The notes: a model not told the origin generated them from the sequence alone. A DNA stretch of 60,305 nt from Actinomadura sp. NBRC 104425 (GCF_030269545.1 NZ_BSTN01000035.1:1-60305); one strand, 5' to 3'; numbered from the stretch's first letter, positions 34,055 to 42,839 are shown. Translations and numbers: made by a program.

Positions 34055-34123
34055 GCGCACCATTGGAGCATTCCACCCGTAACGGGCGGCGGGGCGGGTC
34101 GGGCGGCGCCCGCGGGCGGCGGG

Positions 34124-34897
34124 TCAGAGCGGCGGCCAGGGGATGGCGGGCCAGTCCTCCGGCGGGTAGGGGTGGATGCGGTGCTTGAGCATCAGCTCGA
34201 CGCGGCGGCGGGTGGCGTCGACCTCCTCGGCGGTCAGCAGGGCGGCCAGGCGCTCGCCCAGCGGACCGGCCAGCGCCGCCTCGACCCGGCCGAGCGCCTC
34301 CAGCGCCTCGTCGGTCAGCCGTTTGCCGCGCCACTGCCACAGCACCGTGCGCAGCTTGTACTCCACCGAGAAGCACACGCCGTGGTCGCAGCCGTAGACG
34401 TGGCCGTCGCCGGGCGGCAGCAGGTGCCCGATCTTGCGGTCGGCGTTGTTGATGACGGCGTCGAACACCGCCACCCGCCGCACCGCCGGGTCGTCCGACC
34501 GCGACAGCGCCACCAGGTCGACGTCGGGGTCGGGCTCCACCCACAGCTGCACCATGCCGGGCCCGTACGGGCCGTCGCGGTGCACGGTGGGCGGCACGAT
34601 GTTCCAGCCCATCGCCTGCGACACCGCGTACGCGGCGACCTCGCGCCCGGCCAGCGTGCCGTCCGGGAAGTCCCACAGCGGACGCTCGCCCGCCACCGGC
34701 TTGTACACGCAGGCGGCGGTGAGGTTCTCCCATTCGACCGAGCAGTACAGCGTGGCGTTGGAGGCCTGGACCAGCCGTCCCTCCACGGTGAGGCGGCCCT
34801 CGGAGAGCAGCCGTTCGGCGAGATCGGTGTCGCGGGGGGAGACGGTGCGGCCGGGACCGTCGTCGGCGGGGCTGCGATCCCGGGAGGGCTGCGTCAT
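34124..34897 (-). CDS. SCO1664-family protein (PI3/4-kinase-like fold)
   Basis: 257 residues. CVYKPVAGERPLWDFPDG (about 67-84) resembles the ATP-binding Lys strand. AAYAVSQAMGWNIVPPTV and DAVINNADRKIGHLL with GHVYGCDHGVCFS match the catalytic HxxxxxN and DHG motifs of the atypical kinase family annotated as SCO1664 in actinobacteria. Real activity is unproven. It lies downstream of the DUF3090 gene in the order uppP, phosphatase, DUF3090, this gene, seen in many actinomycetes. GACAAT 6 nt before the ATG may be a leaderless -10. Confidence 0.83.
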   Translation of the reverse strand: MTQPSRDRSPADDGPGRTVSPRDTDLAERLLSEGRLTVEGRLVQASNATLYCSVEWENLTAACVYKPVAGERPLWDFPDGTLAGREVAAYAVSQAMGWNIVPPTVHRDGPYGPGMVQLWVEPDPDVDLVALSRSDDPAVRRVAVFDAVINNADRKIGHLLPPGDGHVYGCDHGVCFSVEYKLRTVLWQWRGKRLTDEALEALGRVEAALAGPLGERLAALLTAEEVDATRRRVELMLKHRIHPYPPEDWPAIPWPPL

Positions 34898-35067
34898 GCG
34901 TCCATTGTCCCGGGCGCCGCGCCCATGATCCAGCACGGGCGGAGGTGACGTGCGCCGCCGCCGGCCGCCGCGCGCGTGCCGCCCCGGCGCGTGCCGCCCG
35001 GGGACGTCCCGTGGTTCACGCACGGCGGCCGTTCACGCCCCGTACCAGTCGTTCAGCCCTGAGCCCC

Positions 35068-35101
35068 TTCACACCTACGACCCGTTCACACCTACGACCC
35101 G
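35068..35101. repeat. 17-bp direct tandem repeat, two copies
   Basis: TTCACACCTACGACCCG occurs at 35068-35084 and again at 35085-35101, followed by a TTCACGCCT partial. It lies immediately after the DUF3090 stop (35103) in a 205-bp gap that otherwise holds nothing recognisable. Confidence 0.85.
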
Positions 35102-35102
35102 T

Positions 35103-35654
35103 TCACGCCTTGTGCCCGTTCTGGCGGGGGCAGATGTGCCCGTTCGCGTCCAGCGGCAGCCCGCACAGCGGGCAGGGCGGGCGGCCCGCCGCCACCACCT
35201 TCAGGGCGCGCTCGGCGAACGCCCGGGCCTGCGCGGCGGTGATCCGCACGCGCAGCACGGTGATGGCCGGGTCCTCCTCGCCGATCTCGGCCTCCTCCTC
35301 GTCGGACTCGGTGACCTCCTGCGCCTCGATGATCACGCGTTGCTCCTCGGGGTCCCAGGCCAGCGCCATGGTGCCGACCCGGAACTCCTCCTCGACCGGC
35401 TGGTCCAGCGGGCCGTCGTCCTGCAGCTCGGCGGGAGTGACCGCGGGCACCGGGGCGGTGCCGCCGCTGCGCCGCAGGATCTCGTCCAGCAGCTCCTCCA
35501 GCCGCTCGGCCAGCAGCGTCACCTGGAACTTCTCCAAGCCCACGCTGGTGATGCGGCGGCCCTCGCGGGCCTGCAGGTAGAACGAGCGCTCCCCCGGGCG
35601 CCCGACGGTGCCGGCGACGAACCTGTCCGGCAATTCATAGGAGATGACCGGCAT
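35103..35654 (-). CDS. DUF3090 family protein with C-terminal zinc ribbon
   Basis: 183 residues. MPVISYELPDRFVAGTVG opens the conserved domain, and an acidic stretch (about 120-140) precedes the C-terminal CPLCGLPLDANGHICPRQNGH, a clear four-ligand zinc knuckle. It is conserved across actinobacteria next to a histidine phosphatase and mshC; function unknown. The start lies 10 bp after the phosphatase stop, so they are cotranscribed. Confidence 0.9.
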   Translation of the reverse strand: MPVISYELPDRFVAGTVGRPGERSFYLQAREGRRITSVGLEKFQVTLLAERLEELLDEILRRSGGTAPVPAVTPAELQDDGPLDQPVEEEFRVGTMALAWDPEEQRVIIEAQEVTESDEEEAEIGEEDPAITVLRVRITAAQARAFAERALKVVAAGRPPCPLCGLPLDANGHICPRQNGHKA

Positions 35655-35664
35655 GACAACGACC

Positions 35665-36384
35665 CTACGCGCCGCCGCCGACGGCCGCGTCACTGCTCCC
35701 CGGGCCCTGCCCGCGGTCCCGCCGCCGCTCCTCCTCGGGCGCGGGCAGCAGGTCGTCGACGCCGCCGCCGGTGTCGTTGAGGCGCACCACGAACGGCCGC
35801 AGCTCGGTGTAGCGGATCACGGTGAGCGACGCGGGCGCGACCTGGATCCGCTGGAACTGGTCCAGGTGCAGGCCGAGGGCGTCGGCGACGACGGCCTTGA
35901 TGATGTCGCCGTGGCTGCACACCGCGTACGCGGCGTCCGGGCCGTGCTCGGCGGCGATCCGGGCGTTCCAGTCGCGGACCGCGGCGACCGCGCGGTGCTG
36001 GGCGCCCGCCAGCGACTCGCCCTCCTCGCCGGGGAAGCGGGCCGCGCTGGGATGGGCCTGCACGACCCGCCACAGCGGCTCCTCGGCCAGCTCCTTGAGC
36101 GGGCGGCCCGTCCAGTCGCCGTAGCGGACCTCGCCGAACCGCTCGTCGACCTCGACCTTGTCGACGGGTTCGGCGCGGCCGGAGGCGATCGCCTCGGCGG
36201 TCTCCACGCACCGCTCCAGGGGGCTGGACACCACCGCCGCCAGCGGCACCGGCGCCAGCCGCGCGGCCAGCGCCCGCACCTGCCCGCGGCCGCGCTCGTC
36301 CAGCCGCACCCCGGGGGTCCAGCCCGCCAGCACGGGCCCGGTCAGCGCGGTCAGTCCGTGGCGGACCAGCAGCAGCGTCGTCAC
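35665..36384 (-). CDS. Histidine phosphatase family protein (MSMEG_4193-like phosphomutase)
   Basis: 239 residues. TLLLVRHGLTAL carries the RHG phosphohistidine motif (residues about 8-10). SSPLERCVETAEAI and the later SHGDIIKAVVADALG supply the second catalytic Arg, Glu and His. The dephosphorylated substrate is unknown. GTG at 36384 has TAGAGT ending 7 nt upstream; an in-frame GTG at 36393 would lie inside that promoter spacer. The DUF3090 gene follows 10 bp later. Confidence 0.9.
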   Translation of the reverse strand: MTTLLLVRHGLTALTGPVLAGWTPGVRLDERGRGQVRALAARLAPVPLAAVVSSPLERCVETAEAIASGRAEPVDKVEVDERFGEVRYGDWTGRPLKELAEEPLWRVVQAHPSAARFPGEEGESLAGAQHRAVAAVRDWNARIAAEHGPDAAYAVCSHGDIIKAVVADALGLHLDQFQRIQVAPASLTVIRYTELRPFVVRLNDTGGGVDDLLPAPEEERRRDRGQGPGSSDAAVGGGA

Positions 36385-36391
36385 GACACGC

Positions 36392-36397
36392 ACTCTA
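36392..36397 (-). promoter_or_regulatory. Leaderless -10 element for the histidine phosphatase
   Basis: TAGAGT ends 7 nt before the GTG at 36384. This spacing decides the start codon. Confidence 0.5.
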
Positions 36398-36420
36398 CGA
36401 GATGCGCGGCCCCGGTGTGA

Positions 36421-37047
36421 TCATCGAGCGGCCGGGACGTGCCGGCGGTCGGGCGCGGGCGCCAGCAGCACGGCCCACAGGTGCGACTCGGCGCCGCCCG
36501 CCTCCAGGCGGCGCCGCACCCGCTCCACCCCGCCCGCCGTGGGCAGCGCCAGGCCGAGCAGCAGCGGGTAGCCCACCGCGAACGCCGCCAGGAACACCGT
36601 CTCGTCGCGGGTGGTGACCGCCAGGGCGAGGCCGAGCATGATGACGGCGTCGGCGAGCGCGAACCGCACCAGGATCGCCTGCCGGAACTGCAGCAGCGCC
36701 GCCGCGGCGGCCTCCTCGCGGTCGCGGCCGGGGCGCAGCGGACGCGGCGTGCGGGGCCCGGCCAGCGCCGCGACCAGCACGGCGGCCGCGACGGGCGGGA
36801 CCGTCCACGGGGCGGGCAGCGGGCCGGGCCCGCCGGGGACGAGCGGCGGCGAGATCGCCAGGATCAGCACCTGCGCCACCGCCAGCACCAGCATCACCGC
36901 GCGCAGCCGCGCCAGCACCGTGCCGGTGCGCAGCGACCGCAGGTAGCCGGGGTCGTCGGCGCGTCCCGCGCCGTACCGGGGGCGCACCAGCGGACCGCCG
37001 TCCGCCGGGGTGCGCGGCGAGTACATCGAAAAGGGCGGGGTCGCCAT
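36421..37047 (-). CDS. Membrane protein of unknown function
   Basis: 208 residues. About five hydrophobic segments lie at residues 50-70, 80-95, 125-135 and 140-175, with an N-terminal Pro/Gly-rich cytoplasmic part (YSPRTPADGGPLVRPRYGAG). No family was recognised. TACAGT ends 8 nt before the ATG. It stands between uppP and the phosphatase on the same strand, but each has its own -10 element. Confidence 0.75.
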   Translation of the reverse strand: MATPPFSMYSPRTPADGGPLVRPRYGAGRADDPGYLRSLRTGTVLARLRAVMLVLAVAQVLILAISPPLVPGGPGPLPAPWTVPPVAAAVLVAALAGPRTPRPLRPGRDREEAAAAALLQFRQAILVRFALADAVIMLGLALAVTTRDETVFLAAFAVGYPLLLGLALPTAGGVERVRRRLEAGGAESHLWAVLLAPAPDRRHVPAAR

Positions 37048-37055
37048 GAGCGCGC

Positions 37056-37061
37056 ACTGTA
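37056..37061 (-). promoter_or_regulatory. Leaderless -10 element for the membrane protein gene
   Basis: TACAGT ends 8 nt before the ATG at 37047. Confidence 0.45.
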
Positions 37062-37129
37062 ACCCGGGGACCGGCCCCGGCGATACGCACGCGGGCGACA
37101 AAAATCGGCCCCGGCCGGGCGCAGCGCGG

Positions 37130-37945
37130 TCAGGCGCTGATGGCCCCGGCGGCGAGCAGGCCCAGGATGACGCCGCCGAGCGCCACCCGGTAGTAGACGA
37201 ACACCATCATCGAGTGCCGGCCCAGGAACTTCAGCAGCCAGGCGATGCAGGCGTAGCCGACGAGGAACGACGCCGCCGTCGCCACCGCGGTCGGCATCAC
37301 CTGCAGGTCGCCGGAGAACGCCTTGCGCAGCTCGAACAGCCCCGACAGCACCACGGCCGGCACCGACAGCAGGAACGAGTACCGCGCCGCCGCCTCCCGC
37401 GTGTAGCCGAGGAACAGCGCGCCGGTCATGGTGGACCCCGAGCGGGACGAGCCGGGGATCAGCGCCAGCGCCTGGAACGTTCCGATGATCAGGCCGTCGC
37501 GCAGGTTGAGGTCGCCGACGTCGCGTTTGCGCGTCCCCCACCACTCGGCGACCATCAGCAGCAGGCCCATGACGATCAGCGACGTGGCGTTGATCCACAG
37601 GTTGCGGGCGGGCTCCTCGATGAAGTCCTCGAACGCCAGGCCGCACACCCCGATCGGGATCGTGCCGAGGCCGATGTACCAGCCCATCCGGGCGTCCTGG
37701 TGGCGGCGCAGCTCGGGCCGCCACAGGCTGCGCGACCAGGTGAGCAGGATGCGCCACAGGTCGCGCCAGAAGTAGATGATCACGGCGGCCATGGTGCCGA
37801 TCTGGATGACCGCGCTGAAGGCCGATCCGGGGTCCTCCCAGCCGAGGAACTTCGGCACGAACAGCATGTGCCCCGAGCTGGAGATGGGCAGGAACTCGGT
37901 CAGGCCCTGGACGATGCCGAGGACGGCCGCTTCCACGACGTTCAC
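37130..37945 (-). CDS. uppP: Undecaprenyl-diphosphatase UppP (BacA)
   Basis: A 271-residue integral membrane phosphatase that recycles the lipid carrier for peptidoglycan synthesis and can give bacitracin tolerance. GLTEFLPISSSGHM (about 14-27) holds the catalytic Glu-rich first motif, and PGSSRSGSTMTGAL (about 165-178) the second with the key Arg. Eight hydrophobic segments, of which two are re-entrant in known structures. GTG start with TAGGCT ending 8 nt upstream. Confidence 0.95.
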   Translation of the reverse strand: MNVVEAAVLGIVQGLTEFLPISSSGHMLFVPKFLGWEDPGSAFSAVIQIGTMAAVIIYFWRDLWRILLTWSRSLWRPELRRHQDARMGWYIGLGTIPIGVCGLAFEDFIEEPARNLWINATSLIVMGLLLMVAEWWGTRKRDVGDLNLRDGLIIGTFQALALIPGSSRSGSTMTGALFLGYTREAAARYSFLLSVPAVVLSGLFELRKAFSGDLQVMPTAVATAASFLVGYACIAWLLKFLGRHSMMVFVYYRVALGGVILGLLAAGAISA

Positions 37946-37953
37946 GATCCGTG

Positions 37954-37959
37954 AGCCTA
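37954..37959 (-). promoter_or_regulatory. Leaderless -10 element for uppP
   Basis: TAGGCT ends 8 nt before the GTG at 37945. Confidence 0.5.
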
Positions 37960-38103
37960 GTGGTCGCGGGGCGTGCCCGGCCCGCGGGCGACACGCGCCC
38001 GGCGCGCCGCCGCCCCCCGGTCACCCTTCCGAAGCCGGCGCATCACCGCCGGGACACACCCGCGGCGCCGCCACCGGCGCGGTGGTCCGACCGGCCGGGC
38101 CGC

Positions 38104-38109
38104 TACTGT
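38104..38109 (+). promoter_or_regulatory. Leaderless -10 element for the aldo/keto reductase
   Basis: TACTGT ends 8 nt before the ATG at 38118, with no ribosome site. Confidence 0.5.
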
Positions 38110-38117
38110 GACCGCCT

Positions 38118-39071
38118 ATGGAAGAGCGTCACCTCGGGCGCAGCGGGCTGCTGGTGTCCCGGCTGGGCCTGGGCACCATGACCTGGGGGCAGGACACCGA
38201 ACCCGACGAGGCGGCCGCGCAGCTGACGGCGTTCGTGGACGCCGGGGGCACCCTGGTCGACACCGCCGACGTCTACAGCGAGGGCGCCAGCGAACGCATC
38301 CTCGGGCACCTGCTGCGCGACGTGGTGGACCGCGACTCGATCGTGCTGGCGACCAAGGCGGCGATCCGCCCCGACGGCCGCTACGACGGCTCCCGGCGGC
38401 ATCTGCTGGCCGCCCTGGACGCGTCGCTGGACCGTTTGGACGTCGACTACGTCGACCTGTGGCAGCTGCACGTGTACGACCCGTCCACGCCCCTGGAGGA
38501 GACGCTGTCGGCGGTGGACGAGGCGGTGGCCAGCGGCCGCGCCCGGTACGCGGGGGTGTCGAACTACGCGGGGTGGCAGCTGGCCAAGGCGGCGGCATGG
38601 CAGAACGCGTGGCCGGGCCGCGCCCCCATCGTGTCGGTGCAGGCGGAGTACTCGCTGCTGCGGCGCGACATCGAACGCGAGCTGCTGCCCGCGGCGCTGG
38701 ACGCGGGGGTGGGCGTGCTGCCCTGCTCCCCGCTGGGCCGCGGGGTGCTCACCGGCAAGTACCGCACCGGCATCCCGGCGGGTTCGCGGGCGGCCGCGCC
38801 GCATTTCTCGGAGTTCGTGCAGCCGTACCTGGACGAGGAGTGCGCCCGCATCGTCGAGTCGGTGGTGACGGCCGCCGAGGGGCTGGGCGTGTCGCCGCTG
38901 GACGTGGCGCTGGCCTGGGTGCGCGACCGTCCCGGGGTGGCCGCGCCGATCGTGGGGGCGCGCACGTCGGCGCAGCTGGGGCAGGTGCTGCGCAGCGACA
39001 AGCTGACGCTGCCGCAGGAGATCCGGGACGCGTTGGACGACGTGTCCGACATGTCGGCGCCCCACCCGTGA
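38118..39071 (+). CDS. Aldo/keto reductase
   Basis: A 317-residue NADPH-dependent TIM-barrel oxidoreductase. The catalytic tetrad is visible as Asp in DTADVYSEGAS with Tyr, Lys in VLATKAA and His in LWQLHVYDP. The C-terminal cofactor region is PIVGARTSAQL. It resembles the YajO/voltage-channel beta subunit-like AKR group. The substrate is unknown. It diverges from uppP. Confidence 0.92.
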   Translation: MEERHLGRSGLLVSRLGLGTMTWGQDTEPDEAAAQLTAFVDAGGTLVDTADVYSEGASERILGHLLRDVVDRDSIVLATKAAIRPDGRYDGSRRHLLAALDASLDRLDVDYVDLWQLHVYDPSTPLEETLSAVDEAVASGRARYAGVSNYAGWQLAKAAAWQNAWPGRAPIVSVQAEYSLLRRDIERELLPAALDAGVGVLPCSPLGRGVLTGKYRTGIPAGSRAAAPHFSEFVQPYLDEECARIVESVVTAAEGLGVSPLDVALAWVRDRPGVAAPIVGARTSAQLGQVLRSDKLTLPQEIRDALDDVSDMSAPHP

Positions 39072-39213
39072 CCTGTGCGCGCGCCCCGGGCGCGCGGCCT
39101 TTGCGGCGCATGGCGCCCTGACCCGGGCGGCCGCGTATGGCACCCTCGGGACCGGGATCCGACGAGCCCGGGCGGCGGACCGCGCCCGGGCGGGCAGCAC
39201 TGACGGGAGGCAC

Positions 39214-40971
39214 GTGACCGACTCCGCGCCCGACCTGGCCCAGCTGTTCGAGGCGACCGGCGTGCCCGCCGCGCTGGTGCCGCGCGCCGCCGCGCGGCTC
39301 GGCGCCGACGCGGCGGGGCGGCTGCGCGCCGACCCCTGGCAGCTGCTGCGCGTGCCGGGCGTGCTGCCGCGGCAGGCCGACCACTTCGCCCGGCGGCTGC
39401 TGGGCGACCAGGCGCGTCCCGACGACCCCCGGCGGGGGCGCGCGCTGGTGCTGCACCTGCTGACCGAGGCCGCCCGGCAGGGCCACACCGCCACCCCCGT
39501 CGCGGACGTGGCGGCGGCGCTGGCCGCGCAGCGGGTGCCGGACGCGCGGCAGGCGGTCGACGGGGCGCTGGACACCGGCGAGGCGGTGCTGCTGGTCGAG
39601 GAGCCGGAGTTCGACGAGGACTCGCCGGAGGCGCTGGAGGAGGAGCCGCCCGAGCCGGAGGAGTCGCTCGGCGTGGCGCGGTGGGCGCTGGCCGAGGAGG
39701 CCGCCGCCGAGGGCTTCCAGCGGCTGGCCGCCACCGCCGGGCCGCTGCTGGACGACCCGACGATCAAGGCGGTGCGGCAGGGCCTGCCCGAGGACCGGTC
39801 CCTGGCGCTGACCGCCGCGCTGCGCACGGGCGTCAGCGTGCTGCGCGGCGCGGCCGGAGACCTGGCGGCCACGGCCCTCGGCATCGCCTCCGTCGCCGCC
39901 GGCAACGGCCTGCGGGTGGCCGTCGTCGCCCCCACCGAGCACGCCGCCGCCGCGCTGGCGCGCGGCCCCGCCCCGGCAGAGCCGCTCCCCGAGGGCGCGG
40001 TCGTCGGCCTGCACCGGCTGCTGGAGGCCCGTCCCGCGCCGCCGCCGGCCCCGCCGGGCACGGTGCTGTTCGGACGCGGCGAGCAGAACCCGCTCGACCT
40101 GGACCTGGTGGTGGTGCCGGACGCGTCCGCGCTGGACGTGGAGATGACCGCGGTGCTGGTCGAGGCGTGCCCGGACGGCGCGCACCTGGTGCTGGGCGGC
40201 GAGCCGGGGGCGCTGCCGCCCGCCGGGCCCGGCCGGGCGCTGGACGACCTGGAGGCCTCGGAGACCGTGCCGGTCGTCACGCTGGAACCCGGGGCCGGGG
40301 CCGGTCCGCTGCAGGAGCTGACGGCCGCCGTGCGCGGGGGCGAGCTGATCGCGGTGGACGCGCCCGACCTGGAGGTCGTGGTCGTGCCCGCCGCGTCCGG
40401 CGCCGAGGCGGTGCACCGCGCGGTCCAGCTCGTCACCGACTCGATCCCGCGGGCGCTCGGCATCCCCGCCGGGGACGTCCAGGTCGTCGCGGCCGCCGCG
40501 GGCGGGCAGGCGGGCGCCGCGGCCCTCAACGCCGCCCTCAAGAGCCGCCTCAACCCCGGGCCGGGGGCGTTCGGCGGCTTCGACCCGGGCGACCGCGTCA
40601 TCGTGGCGGTGCCGCTGCCGCAGGCCGCGCTGGGCGAGCCGGGCGTGGTCACCGGCGCCGACGCCGACGGCCTGCACGTGGAGTTCACCGGCGGCGCCGC
40701 CACGGTCCCTCCCGCGCTGAGCACGCGGCTGCGGCACGGCTGGGCCGCCCCGGTTGCGCTGGCCCGCGCGAACCGCCGCCCCGCCGTGGTGGCCGTCCTC
40801 ACCGACGAGGCGGAGGCGGGCCTGTCGCGGCCGATGGTGGCCACCGCGTTCGGGCTGGCGCTGCGCCACCTGTCGGTCGTGCAGGCCGCCGGGCCCGCCC
40901 TGGCCAGGGCCGTCCGCGAGGTGGACGCCCCCGCGCGGCGCACCAGGCTGGCGCGGCTGGTGGTGCGGTAG
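39214..40971 (+). CDS. RecD2-like helicase homologue lacking all nucleotide-binding motifs
   Basis: 585 residues. N-terminal helix-hairpin-helix-like segments (DPWQLLRVPGVLPRQADHFA, about 40-59) match the RecD2 N-terminal part. The body aligns by pattern to the RecD helicase core. However, the Walker A loop reads RGAAGDLAATA (211-221, no Gly-Lys-Thr), the Walker B site reads VVVPDAS (299-305, no DE), and motif III is GGEPGALPPAGPGRALDDL (328-346). The C-terminal HKSQG and TRA motifs are also replaced. The frame is open and codon use is normal, so it is a maintained pseudoenzyme, perhaps a DNA-binding or regulatory partner. An acidic tract lies at 129-151. Confidence 0.75.
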   Translation: MTDSAPDLAQLFEATGVPAALVPRAAARLGADAAGRLRADPWQLLRVPGVLPRQADHFARRLLGDQARPDDPRRGRALVLHLLTEAARQGHTATPVADVAAALAAQRVPDARQAVDGALDTGEAVLLVEEPEFDEDSPEALEEEPPEPEESLGVARWALAEEAAAEGFQRLAATAGPLLDDPTIKAVRQGLPEDRSLALTAALRTGVSVLRGAAGDLAATALGIASVAAGNGLRVAVVAPTEHAAAALARGPAPAEPLPEGAVVGLHRLLEARPAPPPAPPGTVLFGRGEQNPLDLDLVVVPDASALDVEMTAVLVEACPDGAHLVLGGEPGALPPAGPGRALDDLEASETVPVVTLEPGAGAGPLQELTAAVRGGELIAVDAPDLEVVVVPAASGAEAVHRAVQLVTDSIPRALGIPAGDVQVVAAAAGGQAGAAALNAALKSRLNPGPGAFGGFDPGDRVIVAVPLPQAALGEPGVVTGADADGLHVEFTGGAATVPPALSTRLRHGWAAPVALARANRRPAVVAVLTDEAEAGLSRPMVATAFGLALRHLSVVQAAGPALARAVREVDAPARRTRLARLVVR

Positions 40972-41284
40972 CGGCGCCGGGAGGCGGCGGAAACCGCCCG
41001 TGCCGGGGTTTACGCGTGCGCCCGCCCAGGGAAGCACTCCGCCCCCGCGCACGCCGGCCCCGCCGCCCGCGCGTCAGACCGCCGGGGAAGGGCCGACCGC
41101 CCTCGTATGCCGGACCACCTGCGGAGACCAGGCCGCCCGGGAGAAGTCCGGACCGCGTGATCAGGCCGTCCGTGTACACCGGGCCGTCCGGGGAGGCCCG
41201 GACCGCGTGATCAGGCCGCCCGCGTACGCCGGGCCGCCCGCGCGGTCGGGGCGCTTGCCCGGGTGCGGGCGGCGGGTGGGCGGG
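40972..41284. other. Convergent intergenic region with repeats
   Basis: 313 bp between the RecD2-like gene and the fabI stop. Apart from the 50-bp repeats at 41148-41247 it is GC-rich non-coding sequence. No clear terminator hairpin with T tract was found. Confidence 0.6.
41148..41247. repeat. 50-bp direct tandem repeat, two copies
   Basis: Copies at 41148-41197 and 41198-41247 both begin CCGGACCGCGTGATCAGG and differ mainly by transitions plus a divergent last eight bases. A weaker third copy seems to precede them (41100-41147). Each full copy contains the palindrome TGATCA. Confidence 0.8.
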
Positions 41285-42088
41285 TCAGTCCAGGTCGGGG
41301 CCGGGGTCGGGGGCGCCGACGGCGTGCAGGCCGCCGTCCACGTGCACGATCTCGCCCGTGGTGGCCGGGAACCAGTCCGACAGCAGCGCCACCACCGCCC
41401 GCGCGGTGGGCTCGCTGTCCTTGATGTCCCAGCCGAGCGGCGCGGCCTGCGGCCACATCTCGGTCAGCCCGCCGAAGCCGGGGATGCTCTTGGCCGCCAT
41501 CGTGGCCAGCGGCCCGGCCGACACCAGGTTCACCCGGATGTTCTTCGGGCCCAGGTACTTGGCCAGGTAGCGCGCGCACGACTCCAGGCCCGCCTTGGCC
41601 ACGCCCATCCAGTCGTACACCGGCCAGGCCTTGGTGGCGTCGAAGTCCAGGCCGACCACCGACCCGCCCTGCTCCATCAGCGGCAGGCACGCCATGGTCA
41701 GCGACTTCAGCGAGTACGTCGAGGCGTGCAGCGCGGTGGCCACATCCTCCCACGGGGTGTCCAGGAACGTTCCGCCCAGCGCGCTCTGCGGCGCGAACCC
41801 GATGGCGTGCACCACGCCGTCCAGCCGGTCGAACCCGTGCTCGCGCAGCCGCCCGGCCAGCGCGTCCAGGTCCTCGGTGCTGGTGACGTCCAGCTCGATG
41901 ACGGGCGGCGGGTCGTCCGGCCCCGACGGCAGCCGCTTGGCGGTGCGCTGGGTGAGCGTGGGACGCGGGTAGGCGGTGAGCGCCACCCGCGCGCCCTCCT
42001 CCTGCGCCACGCGCGCCACGTGGAAGCCGATGGAGGCGTCGGTGAGGACGCCGGTGACCAGGATCCGCTTGCCTTCCAGGATGCCCAT
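41285..42088 (-). CDS. fabI: Enoyl-[acyl-carrier-protein] reductase, InhA type
   Basis: A 267-residue NADH-dependent SDR enzyme for the last step of type II fatty-acid elongation. The N-terminus GKRILVTGVLTDASIGFHVA is the InhA/FabI cofactor loop, HAIGFAP (94-100) lies by the substrate, and catalytic Tyr158 and Lys165 (YDWMGVAK) even share InhA numbering. It follows fabG by 6 bp in an operon, the mabA-inhA order of mycobacteria. It is the expected isoniazid/triclosan target type, though sensitivity cannot be read from this. Confidence 0.95.
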   Translation of the reverse strand: MGILEGKRILVTGVLTDASIGFHVARVAQEEGARVALTAYPRPTLTQRTAKRLPSGPDDPPPVIELDVTSTEDLDALAGRLREHGFDRLDGVVHAIGFAPQSALGGTFLDTPWEDVATALHASTYSLKSLTMACLPLMEQGGSVVGLDFDATKAWPVYDWMGVAKAGLESCARYLAKYLGPKNIRVNLVSAGPLATMAAKSIPGFGGLTEMWPQAAPLGWDIKDSEPTARAVVALLSDWFPATTGEIVHVDGGLHAVGAPDPGPDLD

Positions 42089-42094
42089 GATCGG

Positions 42095-42799
42095 TCAGTG
42101 CCCCATTCCCAGGCCGCCGTCCACCGGGATCACGGCCCCGGTGATGTAGGCGGCGTCGTCGCCGGCCAGGAACCGTACGGCCTTGGCCACCTCCTCCGGC
42201 TGCGCCACCCGGCCCAGCGGGATCGCCTTCTTGATCGCGTTCTGCTGGTCCTCGCTGAGCGCGGCGGTCATGTCGGTGTCGACGAAGCCGGGGGCGACCA
42301 CGTTGACGGTGATGTTGCGCGAGCCCAGCTCGCGGGCCAGCGACCGGGCGAAGCCCACCATGCCCGCCTTGGAGGCGGCGTAGTTGGACTGGCCGGCCGA
42401 GCCGAGCAGCCCCACCACCGACGACACCAGCACGATCCGGCCGCTGCGCTTGCGCATCATGCCCTTCACCGCGCGCTTGGCGACCCGGTACGCGCCGGTG
42501 AGGTTGGTGTCCAGGACGGAGGTGAACGACTCCTCGCTCATGATCGCCAGCAGGGTGTCGTCGGTGATGCCCGCGTTGGCGACCAGCACCTGCACCGGCC
42601 CCTGCTCCGCCTCGACCTTGCCGAAGGCGGCGTCGACGTCCTCCATGCTGGTCACGTCGCAGCGCACGCCGAACAGGCCCGCGGGCGGCTCGCCCGACCG
42701 GTAGGTCACCGCCACCGCATCGCCCGCGGCCGACAGCTCCCGCGCGATCGCCAGACCGATGCCCCGGTTCCCGCCGGTCACGAGGACAGAGCGACTCAT
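42095..42799 (-). CDS. fabG: 3-oxoacyl-[acyl-carrier-protein] reductase
   Basis: A 234-residue classical SDR. The NADPH loop is TGGNRGIG (8-15), NAG is at about 75-77, and the catalytic residues are Ser127, Tyr140 and Lys144 (YAASK). PGFVDTDM follows. It is short and compact, like MabA. ATG has GAAGGG upstream. TACGCT at 42834-42839 is a likely -10, giving a leader of about 28 nt. First gene of fabG-fabI. Confidence 0.95.
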   Translation of the reverse strand: MSRSVLVTGGNRGIGLAIARELSAAGDAVAVTYRSGEPPAGLFGVRCDVTSMEDVDAAFGKVEAEQGPVQVLVANAGITDDTLLAIMSEESFTSVLDTNLTGAYRVAKRAVKGMMRKRSGRIVLVSSVVGLLGSAGQSNYAASKAGMVGFARSLARELGSRNITVNVVAPGFVDTDMTAALSEDQQNAIKKAIPLGRVAQPEEVAKAVRFLAGDDAAYITGAVIPVDGGLGMGH

Positions 42800-42833
42800 C
42801 TCGTACCCTTCATCGACTCACCACAGCGAGCCG

Positions 42834-42839
42834 AGCGTA
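42834..42839 (-). promoter_or_regulatory. Probable -10 element for fabG-fabI
   Basis: TACGCT on the minus strand lies 34 nt before the fabG ATG, which has its own GAAGGG site, so this transcript would be leadered, unlike many neighbours. Confidence 0.4.

Noticed and set aside
39214..40971. A frameshifted RecD2 pseudogene
   Set aside because: The frame is continuous, codon use matches neighbours, and motif changes are clean substitutions spread over the protein rather than indels. It is treated as a maintained pseudoenzyme.
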